From the NCBI GenBank assembly GCA_945830595.1, contig CALZZH010000130.1, positions 1 through 6,622 of the forward strand: a stretch of DNA of 6,622 nt. Reading direction: 5' to 3'. This document shows, piece after piece, positions 1 to 5,849 of the stretch (position 1 is its first letter; each line of letters starts with the position of its first letter). A model generated the notes under the pieces. The model made no database searches. It saw only the letters and a program-made list of their open reading frames with translations, and had not been told where the DNA came from. The translations under genes were made by a program, and so were the position numbers. This DNA is from Avoscillospira sp945864925. Lineage in GTDB: Bacteria > Bacillota > Clostridia > Oscillospirales > Oscillospiraceae.

Positions 1-50
1 TACCACCTTTATTATATAGAAAAAACTTATAAAGTAAAGAAATAATATAT

Positions 51-79
51 TTTACAAATATTATAGCCGGTGGTACACT
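51..79 (+). promoter_or_regulatory. Candidate promoter of the LarA-like racemase gene
   Basis: A TTTACA box (51-56, five of six matches to the -35 consensus) lies 17 bases before TACACT (74-79, four of six matches to the -10 consensus). Transcription would start near 86 and leave a short leader carrying the AAGGTGGG ribosome site at 91-98. The surrounding 1-65 is very AT-rich, as expected upstream of a Gram-positive promoter. A GGTGGTA heptamer (69-75) touching the -10 box is the inverse of TACCACC at 1-7 and might be part of an operator. This is read by eye and has not been tested. Confidence 0.45.
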
Positions 80-104
80 AAACCCAGAGAAAGGTGGGAT
101 CGCA

Positions 105-1358
105 ATGAAGCTGACTTTTGGCTTTGGCGCCGGCGTCCAGGAGGCGGAGGTGCCGGAGAAAAATTTGCTGGGTGTGCTCCACGCCAATCCGGTGAAGGTG
201 GAGGCAACGCAGGAGGAAGCGGTTCTGCAGGCTCTGGCGCAGCCCATTGGGACGCCCCGGTTGCGGGATCTGGTGAAGCCGGGAGAGAAAATCGCCGTGG
301 TCACCAGCGACATTACCCGCCCGATGCCTACCTATCGGGTCATGCCGGCGCTGCTGGATGAACTGTATGCCGGCGGCGTCCGGGCGGAGGATATTACCCT
401 CGTCTTTGCACTGGGCTCCCATCGGAAGCATACGGAAGAGGAACAGAAAAAACTGGCAGGGGAGCGGGCCTGGCGGGAAATTCGCTGCGTGGATGCGGAC
501 CCTGCGGACTGCGTGCATCTGGGCACCACCAAGGCCGGCACGCCGGTGGATATCACCCGGGTGGTGGCGGAAGCCGACCGGCGGATCTGCCTGGGCAACA
601 TTGAGTATCACTATTTTGCCGGTTATTCCGGCGGTGCAAAGGCCGTCATGCCCGGCGTCTCCACCCGGGACGCCATTCAGACCAACCATTCCATGATGGT
701 CCGGCCGGAGGCCTGCGCCGGCGCCTTGGAGACCAATCCTCTGCGGATGGATATCGAAGAGGCCGGAGAGATCTGCGGCATTGATTTTATCCTCAACGTG
801 GTGTTGGGGGAGCACAAGGAAATTCTGAAGGCTGTGGCCGGACATCCTGTGGCGGCCCACCGGGCTGGCTGCCGCTTCCTGGACACAATTTATCTGAAAG
901 AACTGCCCCAGGCGGCGGATATTGTCCTGGTTTCTCAGGGCGGCGCACCCAAGGATTTGAACCTTTACCAGACCCAGAAGGCCCTGGATAATGCCCGCCA
1001 TGCGGTGAGGCCCGGCGGCGTCATCGTGCTGATTGGCTCCTGCAAGGAGGGCCTGGGAGAGCGGGTGTTTGAGCAGTGGATGACCCAGTCCGAATCGCCC
1101 GACGCCATGATCGAACGCATCGGCCGGGATTTCCAGCTGGGCGGCCACAAAGCGGCGGCCATTGCCATGACCCTGAAGAAGGCGGAAATCTATCTGGTGT
1201 CGGATCTGGAGGACGATTTTGTCCGCTCCATCTTCCTGACTCCGCAGCCCGATGTGCAGACGGCCCTGGACCGGGCATTTGCAAAATTGGGTCCCGATGC
1301 TACGGTGCTGGCCATGCCTTATGGCGGTTCCACGCTGCCGAGAATCGTCAAAGGATAA
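105..1358 (+). CDS. LarA-family nickel-dependent 2-hydroxyacid racemase
   Basis: This 417-residue protein belongs to the lactate racemase LarA family (DUF2088 N-terminal domain, then the LarA C-terminal domain), at the family's usual length. These cytoplasmic enzymes use a covalently bound nickel-pincer nucleotide to interconvert D- and L-2-hydroxyacids by hydride transfer. The known LarA active-site residues are present with the spacing of the Lactiplantibacillus enzyme: D69 and R72 (SDITR), H106 (GSHR), H169 (EYHYF), K179 as the expected cofactor-attachment lysine (GGAKAVMPG), H195 as nickel ligand (QTNH), and Q289/K292 in the YQTQK segment. The ATG at 105 follows AAGGTGGG (91-98) by six bases. 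Homologues act on lactate, malate, phenyllactate, sugar acids and others, so the substrate is not fixed by sequence. The malic enzyme downstream makes malate a reasonable guess. No larB, larC or larE cofactor genes and no nickel transporter lie in the window, so the cofactor must be made elsewhere. Confidence 0.9.
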   Translation: MKLTFGFGAGVQEAEVPEKNLLGVLHANPVKVEATQEEAVLQALAQPIGTPRLRDLVKPGEKIAVVTSDITRPMPTYRVMPALLDELYAGGVRAEDITLVFALGSHRKHTEEEQKKLAGERAWREIRCVDADPADCVHLGTTKAGTPVDITRVVAEADRRICLGNIEYHYFAGYSGGAKAVMPGVSTRDAIQTNHSMMVRPEACAGALETNPLRMDIEEAGEICGIDFILNVVLGEHKEILKAVAGHPVAAHRAGCRFLDTIYLKELPQAADIVLVSQGGAPKDLNLYQTQKALDNARHAVRPGGVIVLIGSCKEGLGERVFEQWMTQSESPDAMIERIGRDFQLGGHKAAAIAMTLKKAEIYLVSDLEDDFVRSIFLTPQPDVQTALDRAFAKLGPDATVLAMPYGGSTLPRIVKG

Positions 1359-1408
1359 AATTTGAATATGATGATCGGCTTTCATAAGCAACTGCAGGTT
1401 TTCTAAAC

Positions 1409-1543
1409 GCTGTCATTGCGAGCCAGTGCGCACACTGGCGCGGCAATCCGTTCCCCTGAACAGACCAATTCTTGGAAGCACTCAAAAACTTGCGGCGTTT
1501 GGGATACGGATTGTCACGTCGCTTCGCTCCTCACAATGACAGC
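1409..1543. repeat. MITE-like inverted-repeat element of the TCATTGCGAG type
   Basis: The 135-base element has imperfect terminal inverted repeats. The left end (1409-1451) begins GCTGTCATTGCGAG and ends GGCAATCCGT. The right end (1506-1543), read on the minus strand, begins GCTGTCATTGTGAG and ends GACAATCCGT. The left arm holds its own perfect hairpin, a 7-base GCCAGTG/CACTGGC stem with a CGCA loop (1422-1439). The right arm carries the GAGCGAAGCGACGT version that I recall as common in dispersed intergenic repeats of many bacteria. It encodes no transposase, so it would be a non-autonomous or REP-like element. It fills most of the gap between the racemase and malic enzyme genes. No clear target-site duplication is visible. 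Confidence 0.75.
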
Positions 1544-1627
1544 GCAGGAGGAAAACCTGTCAATCAAATTCGTGCGCTTAATAAAAACGATGGTCAAAAC
1601 TAAAATATAATAATGAGGTGTCAAAAC

Positions 1628-2800
1628 ATGGATTACGCAAAGGAATCCCTCCGACTCCATGGCGAGTGGAAGGGCAAAATCGAAGTCATCGCAACGGTTC
1701 CCGTGGAAACCAAGGACGATCTGTCTCTGGCCTATACCCCCGGTGTGGCCCAGCCCTGCCTGGAAATCCAGAAGGACGTCAACAAATCCTATGAGCTGAC
1801 CCGCCGGCACAATCTGTGCGCCGTTATCACCGACGGCTCCGCCGTGCTGGGCCTGGGCGACATCGGCCCTGAGGCCGGTATGCCGGTTATGGAAGGCAAG
1901 TGCGTGCTGTTCAAGGCCTTCGGCGGCGTGGACGCCTTCCCTCTGTGCGTCAAGACCAAGGATGTGGACGAGTTCGTCAACGCTGTGTATCTGATGTCCG
2001 GTTCCTTCGGCGGCATCAACCTGGAGGACATCTCCGCTCCCCGCTGCTTTGAGATCGAGCGGAAGCTGAAGGAGAAGTGCGACATTCCCATCTTCCACGA
2101 TGACCAGCACGGTACTGCCGTCATTACTCTGGCCGGCCTGACCAACGCGCTGAAGGTGGTGGGCAAGAAGAAAGAGGACGTGAAGATCGTCACCTCCGGT
2201 GCAGGCGCCGCTGCCATTTCCATCGTGAAGCTGCTGCTGTCCGCCGGCTTCAAGAATGTCACCATGTGCGACCGCAAGGGCGCCATCTACGCCGGCCGTG
2301 AGGGCCTCAACTGGATCAAGGAGGAGATGGCCCAGGTCACCAATCTGGAGCGCAAGCCCGGATCTCTGGCGGAGCAGCTGGTGGGAGCCGACGTGTTCAT
2401 CGGCGTATCCGCTCCCGGCACCGTCACCACGGAGATGGTCAAGACCATGAACCGCGACGCCATCATCTTTGCCTGCGCCAACCCCACGCCGGAGATCTTC
2501 CCCGACGACGCCAGGGCTGGCGGCGCTGCCGTCATCGCCACGGGCCGCAGCGACTATCCCAACCAGATCAACAACGTCCTGGCCTTCCCGGGTATCTTCC
2601 GGGGTACCTTCGACGTCCGTGCTTCCGACATCAATGAGGAAATGAAGATGGCAGCCGCAGAAGCTCTGGCCGGTCTGATCACGCCGGAGGAGCTGTCCGC
2701 CGACTACATCATTCCCAAGGCCTTCGACAAGCGCGTCGGCCCCGCCGTGGCCAAGGCCGTGGCTGAAGCCGCCCGCAAGACCGGTGTGGCGAGAATTTAA
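1628..2800 (+). CDS. NAD(P)-dependent malic enzyme, short bacterial form
   Basis: The enzyme oxidatively decarboxylates L-malate to pyruvate and CO2 in the cytoplasm, reducing NAD+ or NADP+. It has 390 residues: the catalytic and nucleotide-binding domains only, without the phosphotransacetylase-like tail of long forms such as E. coli MaeB. Visible landmarks are AYTPGVA with catalytic Y36, MEGK with catalytic K91, metal ligands E133 and D134 (NLEDI) and D159 (FHDDQHGTA), the GAGAAA nucleotide loop at 191-196, and the GRSDYPNQINNVLAFPGIFRG segment near 306-326. Cofactor preference cannot be read safely. The ATG at 1628 is chosen because GAGGTG (1615-1620) sits seven bases before it. An in-frame ATG at 1613 overlaps that site and lacks one of its own. 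Codons end mostly in C or G, consistent with good expression. No convincing promoter is visible: a TATAAT at 1606-1611 lies too close to the ribosome site. The gene may be read from the racemase promoter or from the repeat region. Confidence 0.95.
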   Translation: MDYAKESLRLHGEWKGKIEVIATVPVETKDDLSLAYTPGVAQPCLEIQKDVNKSYELTRRHNLCAVITDGSAVLGLGDIGPEAGMPVMEGKCVLFKAFGGVDAFPLCVKTKDVDEFVNAVYLMSGSFGGINLEDISAPRCFEIERKLKEKCDIPIFHDDQHGTAVITLAGLTNALKVVGKKKEDVKIVTSGAGAAAISIVKLLLSAGFKNVTMCDRKGAIYAGREGLNWIKEEMAQVTNLERKPGSLAEQLVGADVFIGVSAPGTVTTEMVKTMNRDAIIFACANPTPEIFPDDARAGGAAVIATGRSDYPNQINNVLAFPGIFRGTFDVRASDINEEMKMAAAEALAGLITPEELSADYIIPKAFDKRVGPAVAKAVAEAARKTGVARI

Positions 2801-2942
2801 GACTTTTATCTGACAAGCTTCTTTCATCAGTAACTGCCAATTGGATTTCTATGGCAAACCGACAAATTGGGATTTGTCTTCGCAATTGACAATGAAAGGA
2901 TCCGCTTCGCGGATGATTTGAAATGATGCAGCGCAGCTTCAT
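2801..2942. other. Gene-free intergenic stretch with small hairpins
   Basis: This is the first part of the 404-base gap after the malic enzyme, and no coding sequence is supported on either strand. It holds a GACAAA/TTTGTC stem with a six-base loop (2861-2878) and a perfect ATCCGC/GCGGAT stem with a TTC loop (2900-2914). Neither is followed by a run of T on the plus strand, so neither is a standard intrinsic terminator for the malic enzyme. The text resembles dispersed intergenic repeat DNA rather than a decayed gene. Confidence 0.6.
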
Positions 2943-3130
2943 GGCTCCCCTACAATAGGGGAGCTGGCCCGAAGGGCCTGAGGGGTGTCAAACTACCGTA
3001 CTTCACATGCAGCTGCAAGGATACTCGATGCCTTGACACCCCTCCGCTTCGCTGGCGCTCAGCACCTCCCCTATTGTAGGGGAGGCTTTGGCCTTCTGCA
3101 AACCTTAACTGCTCTGCAAATCCCAATTTG
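2863..3130. repeat. Perfect 14-base inverted repeat enclosing the palindromic element
   Basis: CAAATTGGGATTTG at 2863-2876 is exactly complementary to CAAATCCCAATTTG at 3117-3130. The two arms lie on either side of the 2943-3086 element, about 67 and 31 bases outside it. Together they make a nested, cruciform-capable structure of 268 bases. It could be an older, larger inverted-repeat element into which the inner one inserted, or a composite of several short repeats. Bases outside the two 14-mers do not continue the match well. Confidence 0.6.
2943..3086. repeat. Palindromic MITE-like element (CTCCCCTACAATAGGGGAG type)
   Basis: A 144-base element with terminal inverted repeats. The left end has a nine-base stem GCTCCCCTA/TAGGGGAGC with loop CAA (2944-2964). 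The right end has CCTCCCCTA/TAGGGGAGG with loop TTG (3065-3085), the reverse complement of the left apart from one pair. A second, perfect 12-base match, GAGGGGTGTCAA (2980-2991) against TTGACACCCCTC (3033-3044), pairs the inner parts of the arms. A GGCCC/GGGCC hairpin with loop GAA (2966-2978) lies in the left arm. No open frame or transposase is present. I recognise this style of repeat from intergenic DNA of Clostridia, from memory and not from a search. It is unrelated in sequence to the element at 1409-1543. Confidence 0.75.
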
Positions 3131-3167
3131 ATAGGGTGCCGAGGAAAGCTGATAAGCATTTCAATAT

Positions 3168-3203
3168 AACAAATGGACGCCGTATTCTCGGCGTCCATTT
3201 GTT
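3168..3203. terminator. Strong hairpin terminator, probably bidirectional
   Basis: A perfect 15-base stem, AACAAATGGACGCCG (3168-3182) with CGGCGTCCATTTGTT (3189-3203), encloses a six-base loop. It begins one base beyond the TAA stop (3205-3207) of the leftward flavoprotein gene. In that direction the GC-rich core is followed by the U-rich ATTTGTTATATT. In the plus direction it is followed by ATTTGTTGTTATGCTTTTTG. It therefore suits ending the ddl operon and may also stop rightward transcripts from the malic enzyme. Confidence 0.85.
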
Positions 3204-3204
3204 G

Positions 3205-3672
3205 TTATGCTTTTTGCTTTCCGGTCATCTGCTCCACATCGATGCGGAACACAGCCACGGATTGGGTCTGGGTTTCGGAGAAAGTGAAGTCCCATCCGGT
3301 CTGGTGGGCCATGATGGCGGCCAGACCAAGGGCTTTTTCCACCGGGTCGGTCACCGGGGAGGCCTGCCCGGTGCCGGTCAGGCTGGCGTAGGAACAGCTG
3401 TATTTGCAGGGCGTATCCGCCGGCTGCAGCTGGAAGTCACAGTCCAGTTCAAAAGCCACGGGGCATCCGGCTGTCATAGCGTCCACCTTCCGTCCCTCCC
3501 GGGCGGAATGGACGTAAAAGGACAGCCTGTCCGCCTGCTGGGTATAGCCAAAATTCAGGGGGACGATATACAGTCCCTGGCTGTCCTGCAGGGCGATACG
3601 CAGAATTTTACAGCGATGGAGAATCTGCAGCAGTTGGGATGGCGCTGTTACAGCGCGGTCAGTTCGTCGCAT
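3205..3672 (-). CDS. Pyridoxamine 5'-phosphate oxidase-family flavoprotein, NimA-like
   Basis: This 155-residue protein has the FMN-binding split-barrel pattern of the PNPOx-like superfamily, in the COG3467/NimA-like branch. Landmarks are YIVPLNFGY (35-43), then FYVHSAREGRKVDAM (52-66), which in relatives line the flavin site, and AFELDCDFQL (73-82). The CKYSCSYASLTGTGQAS segment at 89-105 fits the strand that follows in this family. Relatives are flavin-dependent reductases or FMN/haem binders; some Nim proteins reduce 5-nitroimidazoles. The substrate here is unknown and drug resistance should not be assumed. The ATG at 3672 is chosen because a perfect AGGAGG lies six bases upstream. A longer in-frame start at 3702 has no such site. 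The gene overlaps the end of the DUF1934 gene by 14 bases, so translation is probably coupled, and it ends at a strong terminator. It is the last gene of the ddl operon. Confidence 0.85.
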   Translation of the reverse strand: MRRTDRAVTAPSQLLQILHRCKILRIALQDSQGLYIVPLNFGYTQQADRLSFYVHSAREGRKVDAMTAGCPVAFELDCDFQLQPADTPCKYSCSYASLTGTGQASPVTDPVEKALGLAAIMAHQTGWDFTFSETQTQSVAVFRIDVEQMTGKQKA

Positions 3673-4111
3673 GGCTGGCCTCCTGGGAAACGGGTTCCAC
3701 AAGAATTTCGTAGGTATTGTGGCTGGTCTGAGTCTGTTCGATTTCCACGGTGTAGTCGATGAACAGGCGGCCGCCGGTCTCCTCCAGGGCTACGTCGATC
3801 TGGCGGGTATAAACGCCCAGCAGCAGGCTGCCGAAGCCCAGGTCATAGAGAGATTCGTCTTTCACGCCCTGCACAAAGACCATGCGGGATTTGACTGGTC
3901 CTTCCCGGGTCAGAACCACCCGGCGGGGATTCAAAATCAGAAAGGTATTGGTCACGCCGCTGGTGCCGGTCAGTTCCGTTTCCACATAGGAGACGGCATA
4001 TTTCCCGTTGCGGCCGGTCATGGTACCCCGGGTCATCAGCTCAATGGTCTGCGGCGCGTCGCCGCCGGTGGCCTGGCTGCCCCGGACGGTGATGAGGACT
4101 TCCTGGGTCAT
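3659..4111 (-). CDS. DUF1934 (YwiB-like) beta-barrel protein
   Basis: The 150-residue product matches the DUF1934 family, typified by B. subtilis YwiB, at about the usual length. It is almost all predicted beta strand. The family pattern can be followed: EVLITVRGSQ at the N-terminus (4-13), YAVSYVETELTG (38-49), TNTFLI then RRVVLTREG (63-71), SRMVFVQG (75-82), FGSLLLGVYT (93-102) and GGRLFIDYTVEI (113-124). There is no signal peptide or membrane segment, so a small cytoplasmic lipocalin-like barrel is expected. The biochemical function of the family is not established as far as I know. Its ATG shares one base with the ddl stop codon (TGATG, 4109-4113), and its end overlaps the next gene, so the three are surely co-transcribed. 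Family assignment is from pattern memory. Confidence 0.82.
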   Translation of the reverse strand: MTQEVLITVRGSQATGGDAPQTIELMTRGTMTGRNGKYAVSYVETELTGTSGVTNTFLILNPRRVVLTREGPVKSRMVFVQGVKDESLYDLGFGSLLLGVYTRQIDVALEETGGRLFIDYTVEIEQTQTSHNTYEILVEPVSQEASHATN

Positions 4112-5175
4112 CAGCGGCTCTCCATGGCCAGCTCCAGCAGCTTGTCAATGAGCTGGGGATACGGAATTCCGCTGGCTTCGAACAGCTTGGGATACATGGA
4201 AATGGAGGTAAAGCCGGGGATGGTGTTGATTTCGTTGAACACCACCTGTCCGTCTTTCTTCACAAAGAAATCCACCCGGCTCAGCCCGCAGCAGCCCAGC
4301 GCTTCATAGATCCGGACTGCGGTTTCCCGTACCTGCTCGGCCACGTCGTCGTCAATGCGGGCAGGGATATAGAGGCTGGAGCAGTCGGAAATATATTTGG
4401 CGTCATAGTCATAGAAATCGGCGCCGGCGTCAATTTCACCGCAGATAGAGGCCATGGGGGTCTCGTTGCCCAGAACGGCGCATTCGATCTCCTGACCGTC
4501 AATGAACTCCTCCACCAGGACCTTCCGGTCGAACGTCAAGGCGGTTACCAGAGCCTGGGCCAGGCTTTCCCGATCCCGGGCTTTGCTGACGCCCACGGAG
4601 GAGCCGGTACCTGCCGGCTTCACAAAGACGGGATAGGAGAATTTTTGCTCCACCTGCTCGCAGACCGCTTCCATGCTGTGGTCAAAGGCGCTGCGGGTTA
4701 CCAGAAGCCAATCGGCCTGCCGGACGCCCGCGTTGTCGGCCACCAGCTTGGTCATGCACTTGTCCATGCAGGCGGCGCTGGCGGCGATATGCGGGCCAAC
4801 ATAGGGAATCCCCGCGATCTGCAGCAGACCCTGAATGGCGCCGTCCTCTCCGTTGGCGCCGTGAAGCACAGGAAATACCACATCAATGCGCTCGCGCACC
4901 ACGCAGTCGTTTTCAAAGCTCAGAAGCCCCTGGCCCTGCACCGGTGACAAGGTGGCGCGGCGGTTGCCTTCGTAGCTCTGCCAGGTACCGGCGGGCAGCA
5001 TTCCATAATCTGTTCCGGCGAAGAGGACCCAGTCGCCCTCCTTGGTGATTCCCACAGGAAAGACGTTGTATTTCTCGTGATCAATATTGTTCAGCACTGA
5101 TTCTGCCGAACGGAGGGACACCTCGTGCTCCGGGGAGATTCCGCCGAACAGGACGCAGACGCTAAGCTTTCTCAA
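4111..5175 (-). CDS. ddl: D-alanine--D-alanine ligase
   Basis: This 354-residue ATP-grasp enzyme joins two D-alanines in the cytoplasm for the peptidoglycan stem peptide. All key residues align with E. coli DdlB: E16 (GGISPEHEVS; E15 there), K186 (VFVKP; K144), S192 (GTGSSVG; S150), K260 and Y261 (YDYDAKY; K215, Y216), R300 and D302 (SRVDFF; R255, D257), and metal ligands E315 and N317 (NEINTIPG; E270, N272). Y261 is the residue replaced by Phe in D-Ala-D-Lac ligases of Leuconostoc and lactobacilli, so a normal, vancomycin-sensitive-type D-Ala-D-Ala product is expected. It is longer than DdlB because of extra sequence near 45-90, as in DdlA/Van-type ligases. The start is a TTG at 5173-5175: GAGGA lies seven bases upstream and MRKLSVCVLFGG fits the family N-terminus. 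The only nearby upstream ATG is out of frame. It is the first gene of a three-gene leftward operon. Confidence 0.96.
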   Translation of the reverse strand: MRKLSVCVLFGGISPEHEVSLRSAESVLNNIDHEKYNVFPVGITKEGDWVLFAGTDYGMLPAGTWQSYEGNRRATLSPVQGQGLLSFENDCVVRERIDVVFPVLHGANGEDGAIQGLLQIAGIPYVGPHIAASAACMDKCMTKLVADNAGVRQADWLLVTRSAFDHSMEAVCEQVEQKFSYPVFVKPAGTGSSVGVSKARDRESLAQALVTALTFDRKVLVEEFIDGQEIECAVLGNETPMASICGEIDAGADFYDYDAKYISDCSSLYIPARIDDDVAEQVRETAVRIYEALGCCGLSRVDFFVKKDGQVVFNEINTIPGFTSISMYPKLFEASGIPYPQLIDKLLELAMESR

Positions 5176-5211
5176 TGGAGTTTCCTCTTTTCCTAAAAAT
5201 CATTGTCTTTA

Positions 5212-5241
5212 TATCATATGATAAAAAAGCCTGGAATACAA
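5212..5241 (-). promoter_or_regulatory. Candidate ddl promoter with palindrome over the -10 box
   Basis: Read leftward, TTGTAT (5236-5241) is followed after 17 bases by TATGAT (5213-5218), a five-of-six -10 box. The -35 box is weak. The -10 box lies inside a perfect 12-base palindrome TATCATATGATA (5212-5223), which could be a regulator site or chance in AT-rich DNA. The predicted start of transcription is near 5206, about 30 bases before the TTG start codon. Confidence 0.4.
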
Positions 5242-5275
5242 GTATATTTTTAACAAAAATTTGAGATTTTAGCAG

Positions 5276-5304
5276 TGGAAAATTCACAGCGGCAGGTATA
5301 TAAT
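5276..5304 (+). promoter_or_regulatory. Candidate promoter for the acidic protein and SSB-like genes
   Basis: TGGAAA (5276-5281, four of six) and a perfect TATAAT (5299-5304) are separated by 17 bases. Transcription should begin near 5311, leaving a leader of about 45 bases with AAAGGAGG (5341-5348) before the ATG at 5357. The ddl promoter fires in the other direction from about 35 bases away, so the two operons share one control region. Confidence 0.6.
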
Positions 5305-5356
5305 AGAATGACCAATGGACGGGTCACAGTGCCCCACAGGAAAGGAGGCCCGTGTG

Positions 5357-5770
5357 ATGAAAATTGAACTGAGCAAAAAAGAGTTTCGCCGGCTGCTGGA
5401 TATGGTCTATATTGGCAACTGGATTTTGAACTCCACCCGCGGAGGCGACCGATTTGCGGACTATGACCAGGTGGAAAGCAAGCTGTTCGGTCTGTGCCGC
5501 GGCACGGGTATGGACGCCCTGGTGGAAAAATGGGAGGGAGAGGATGTGCCTTCCCGCGCCTTTGCCGACGGCGGCATCCATGAGGCCATCATGGACTATG
5601 AGGACACGGTGTTTTTTGAAATACTGGCGGAGGAACTGGCCCGCCGGGATATGGACTATCAGCCGGTGTCCCGGGAGAACTACGATGAACTGGTCTCCCG
5701 CATGGACGACTATATCGCTGAATTTGAGGCCCATGGCACAGATAACCTGGTGCTGAATAATTATGAATAA
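5357..5770 (+). CDS. Acidic 137-residue protein of unknown function
   Basis: I do not recognise a characterised family. The 137-residue product is strongly acidic: by hand count 31 Asp/Glu against 15 Lys/Arg. It is rich in Tyr, with recurring DY/NY pairs, and looks mostly helical. The start MKIELSKKEFRRLLDMVYIGNW is followed by acidic helices such as EDTVFFEILAEELARRDMDY (about 82-101) and a C-terminal ENYDELVSRMDDYIAEFE segment. It has no signal peptide, membrane span or metal motif. The ATG at 5357 is chosen because AAAGGAGG (5341-5348) precedes it by eight bases. An in-frame ATG at 5315 lies almost at the predicted transcription start and has no ribosome site. The SSB-like gene begins 79 bases after its stop on the same strand with no terminator between, so they may be co-transcribed. 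It is a real gene by start signal, promoter and length, but its role is unknown. Confidence 0.85.
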   Translation: MKIELSKKEFRRLLDMVYIGNWILNSTRGGDRFADYDQVESKLFGLCRGTGMDALVEKWEGEDVPSRAFADGGIHEAIMDYEDTVFFEILAEELARRDMDYQPVSRENYDELVSRMDDYIAEFEAHGTDNLVLNNYE

Positions 5771-5849
5771 AATCATGGCTGTGAATTGATTTCATCTTTC
5801 CGGCTTCCCTCTCATAAGATGTTCCATACGAGGAAAATGAGGTGGGAAA

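Noticed and set aside
78..1391. Long minus-strand open frame (437 codons) opposite the racemase gene
   Set aside because: The product is a low-complexity mix rich in His, Gly, Gln and Arg with no family pattern, and it has no ribosome site. It arises from codon bias on the plus strand, where the LarA active site is intact.
1416..1610. Small open frame of 64 codons within the MITE-like element
   Set aside because: It lies almost wholly in inverted-repeat DNA, has no ribosome site and no recognisable product.
1606..1611. Perfect TATAAT just before the malic enzyme gene
   Set aside because: Transcription from it would begin near 1618, inside or after the ribosome site at 1615-1620, and there is no suitable -35 box 16-18 bases upstream.
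1514..2827. Second long minus-strand open frame, also 437 codons, opposite the malic enzyme
   Set aside because: It is a codon-bias shadow of a clearly recognisable malic enzyme. The identical length to the other antisense frame is a coincidence; the two sequences are unrelated.
1409..3203. Inverted repeats as a CRISPR array or tRNA genes
   Set aside because: There are no regularly spaced direct repeats with unique spacers and no cloverleaf pattern. The symmetry is that of inverted-repeat elements and a terminator.
3205..3672. Calling the flavoprotein a nitroimidazole-resistance (nim) gene
   Set aside because: It shares the general NimA-like fold pattern, but most such proteins are not proven resistance genes and no specific nim hallmark can be confirmed by eye.
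3136..3762. Plus-strand open frame of 208 codons opposite the flavoprotein and DUF1934 genes
   Set aside because: It runs through the terminator hairpin and antisense to two well-supported coupled genes. Its composition is typical of a shadow frame.
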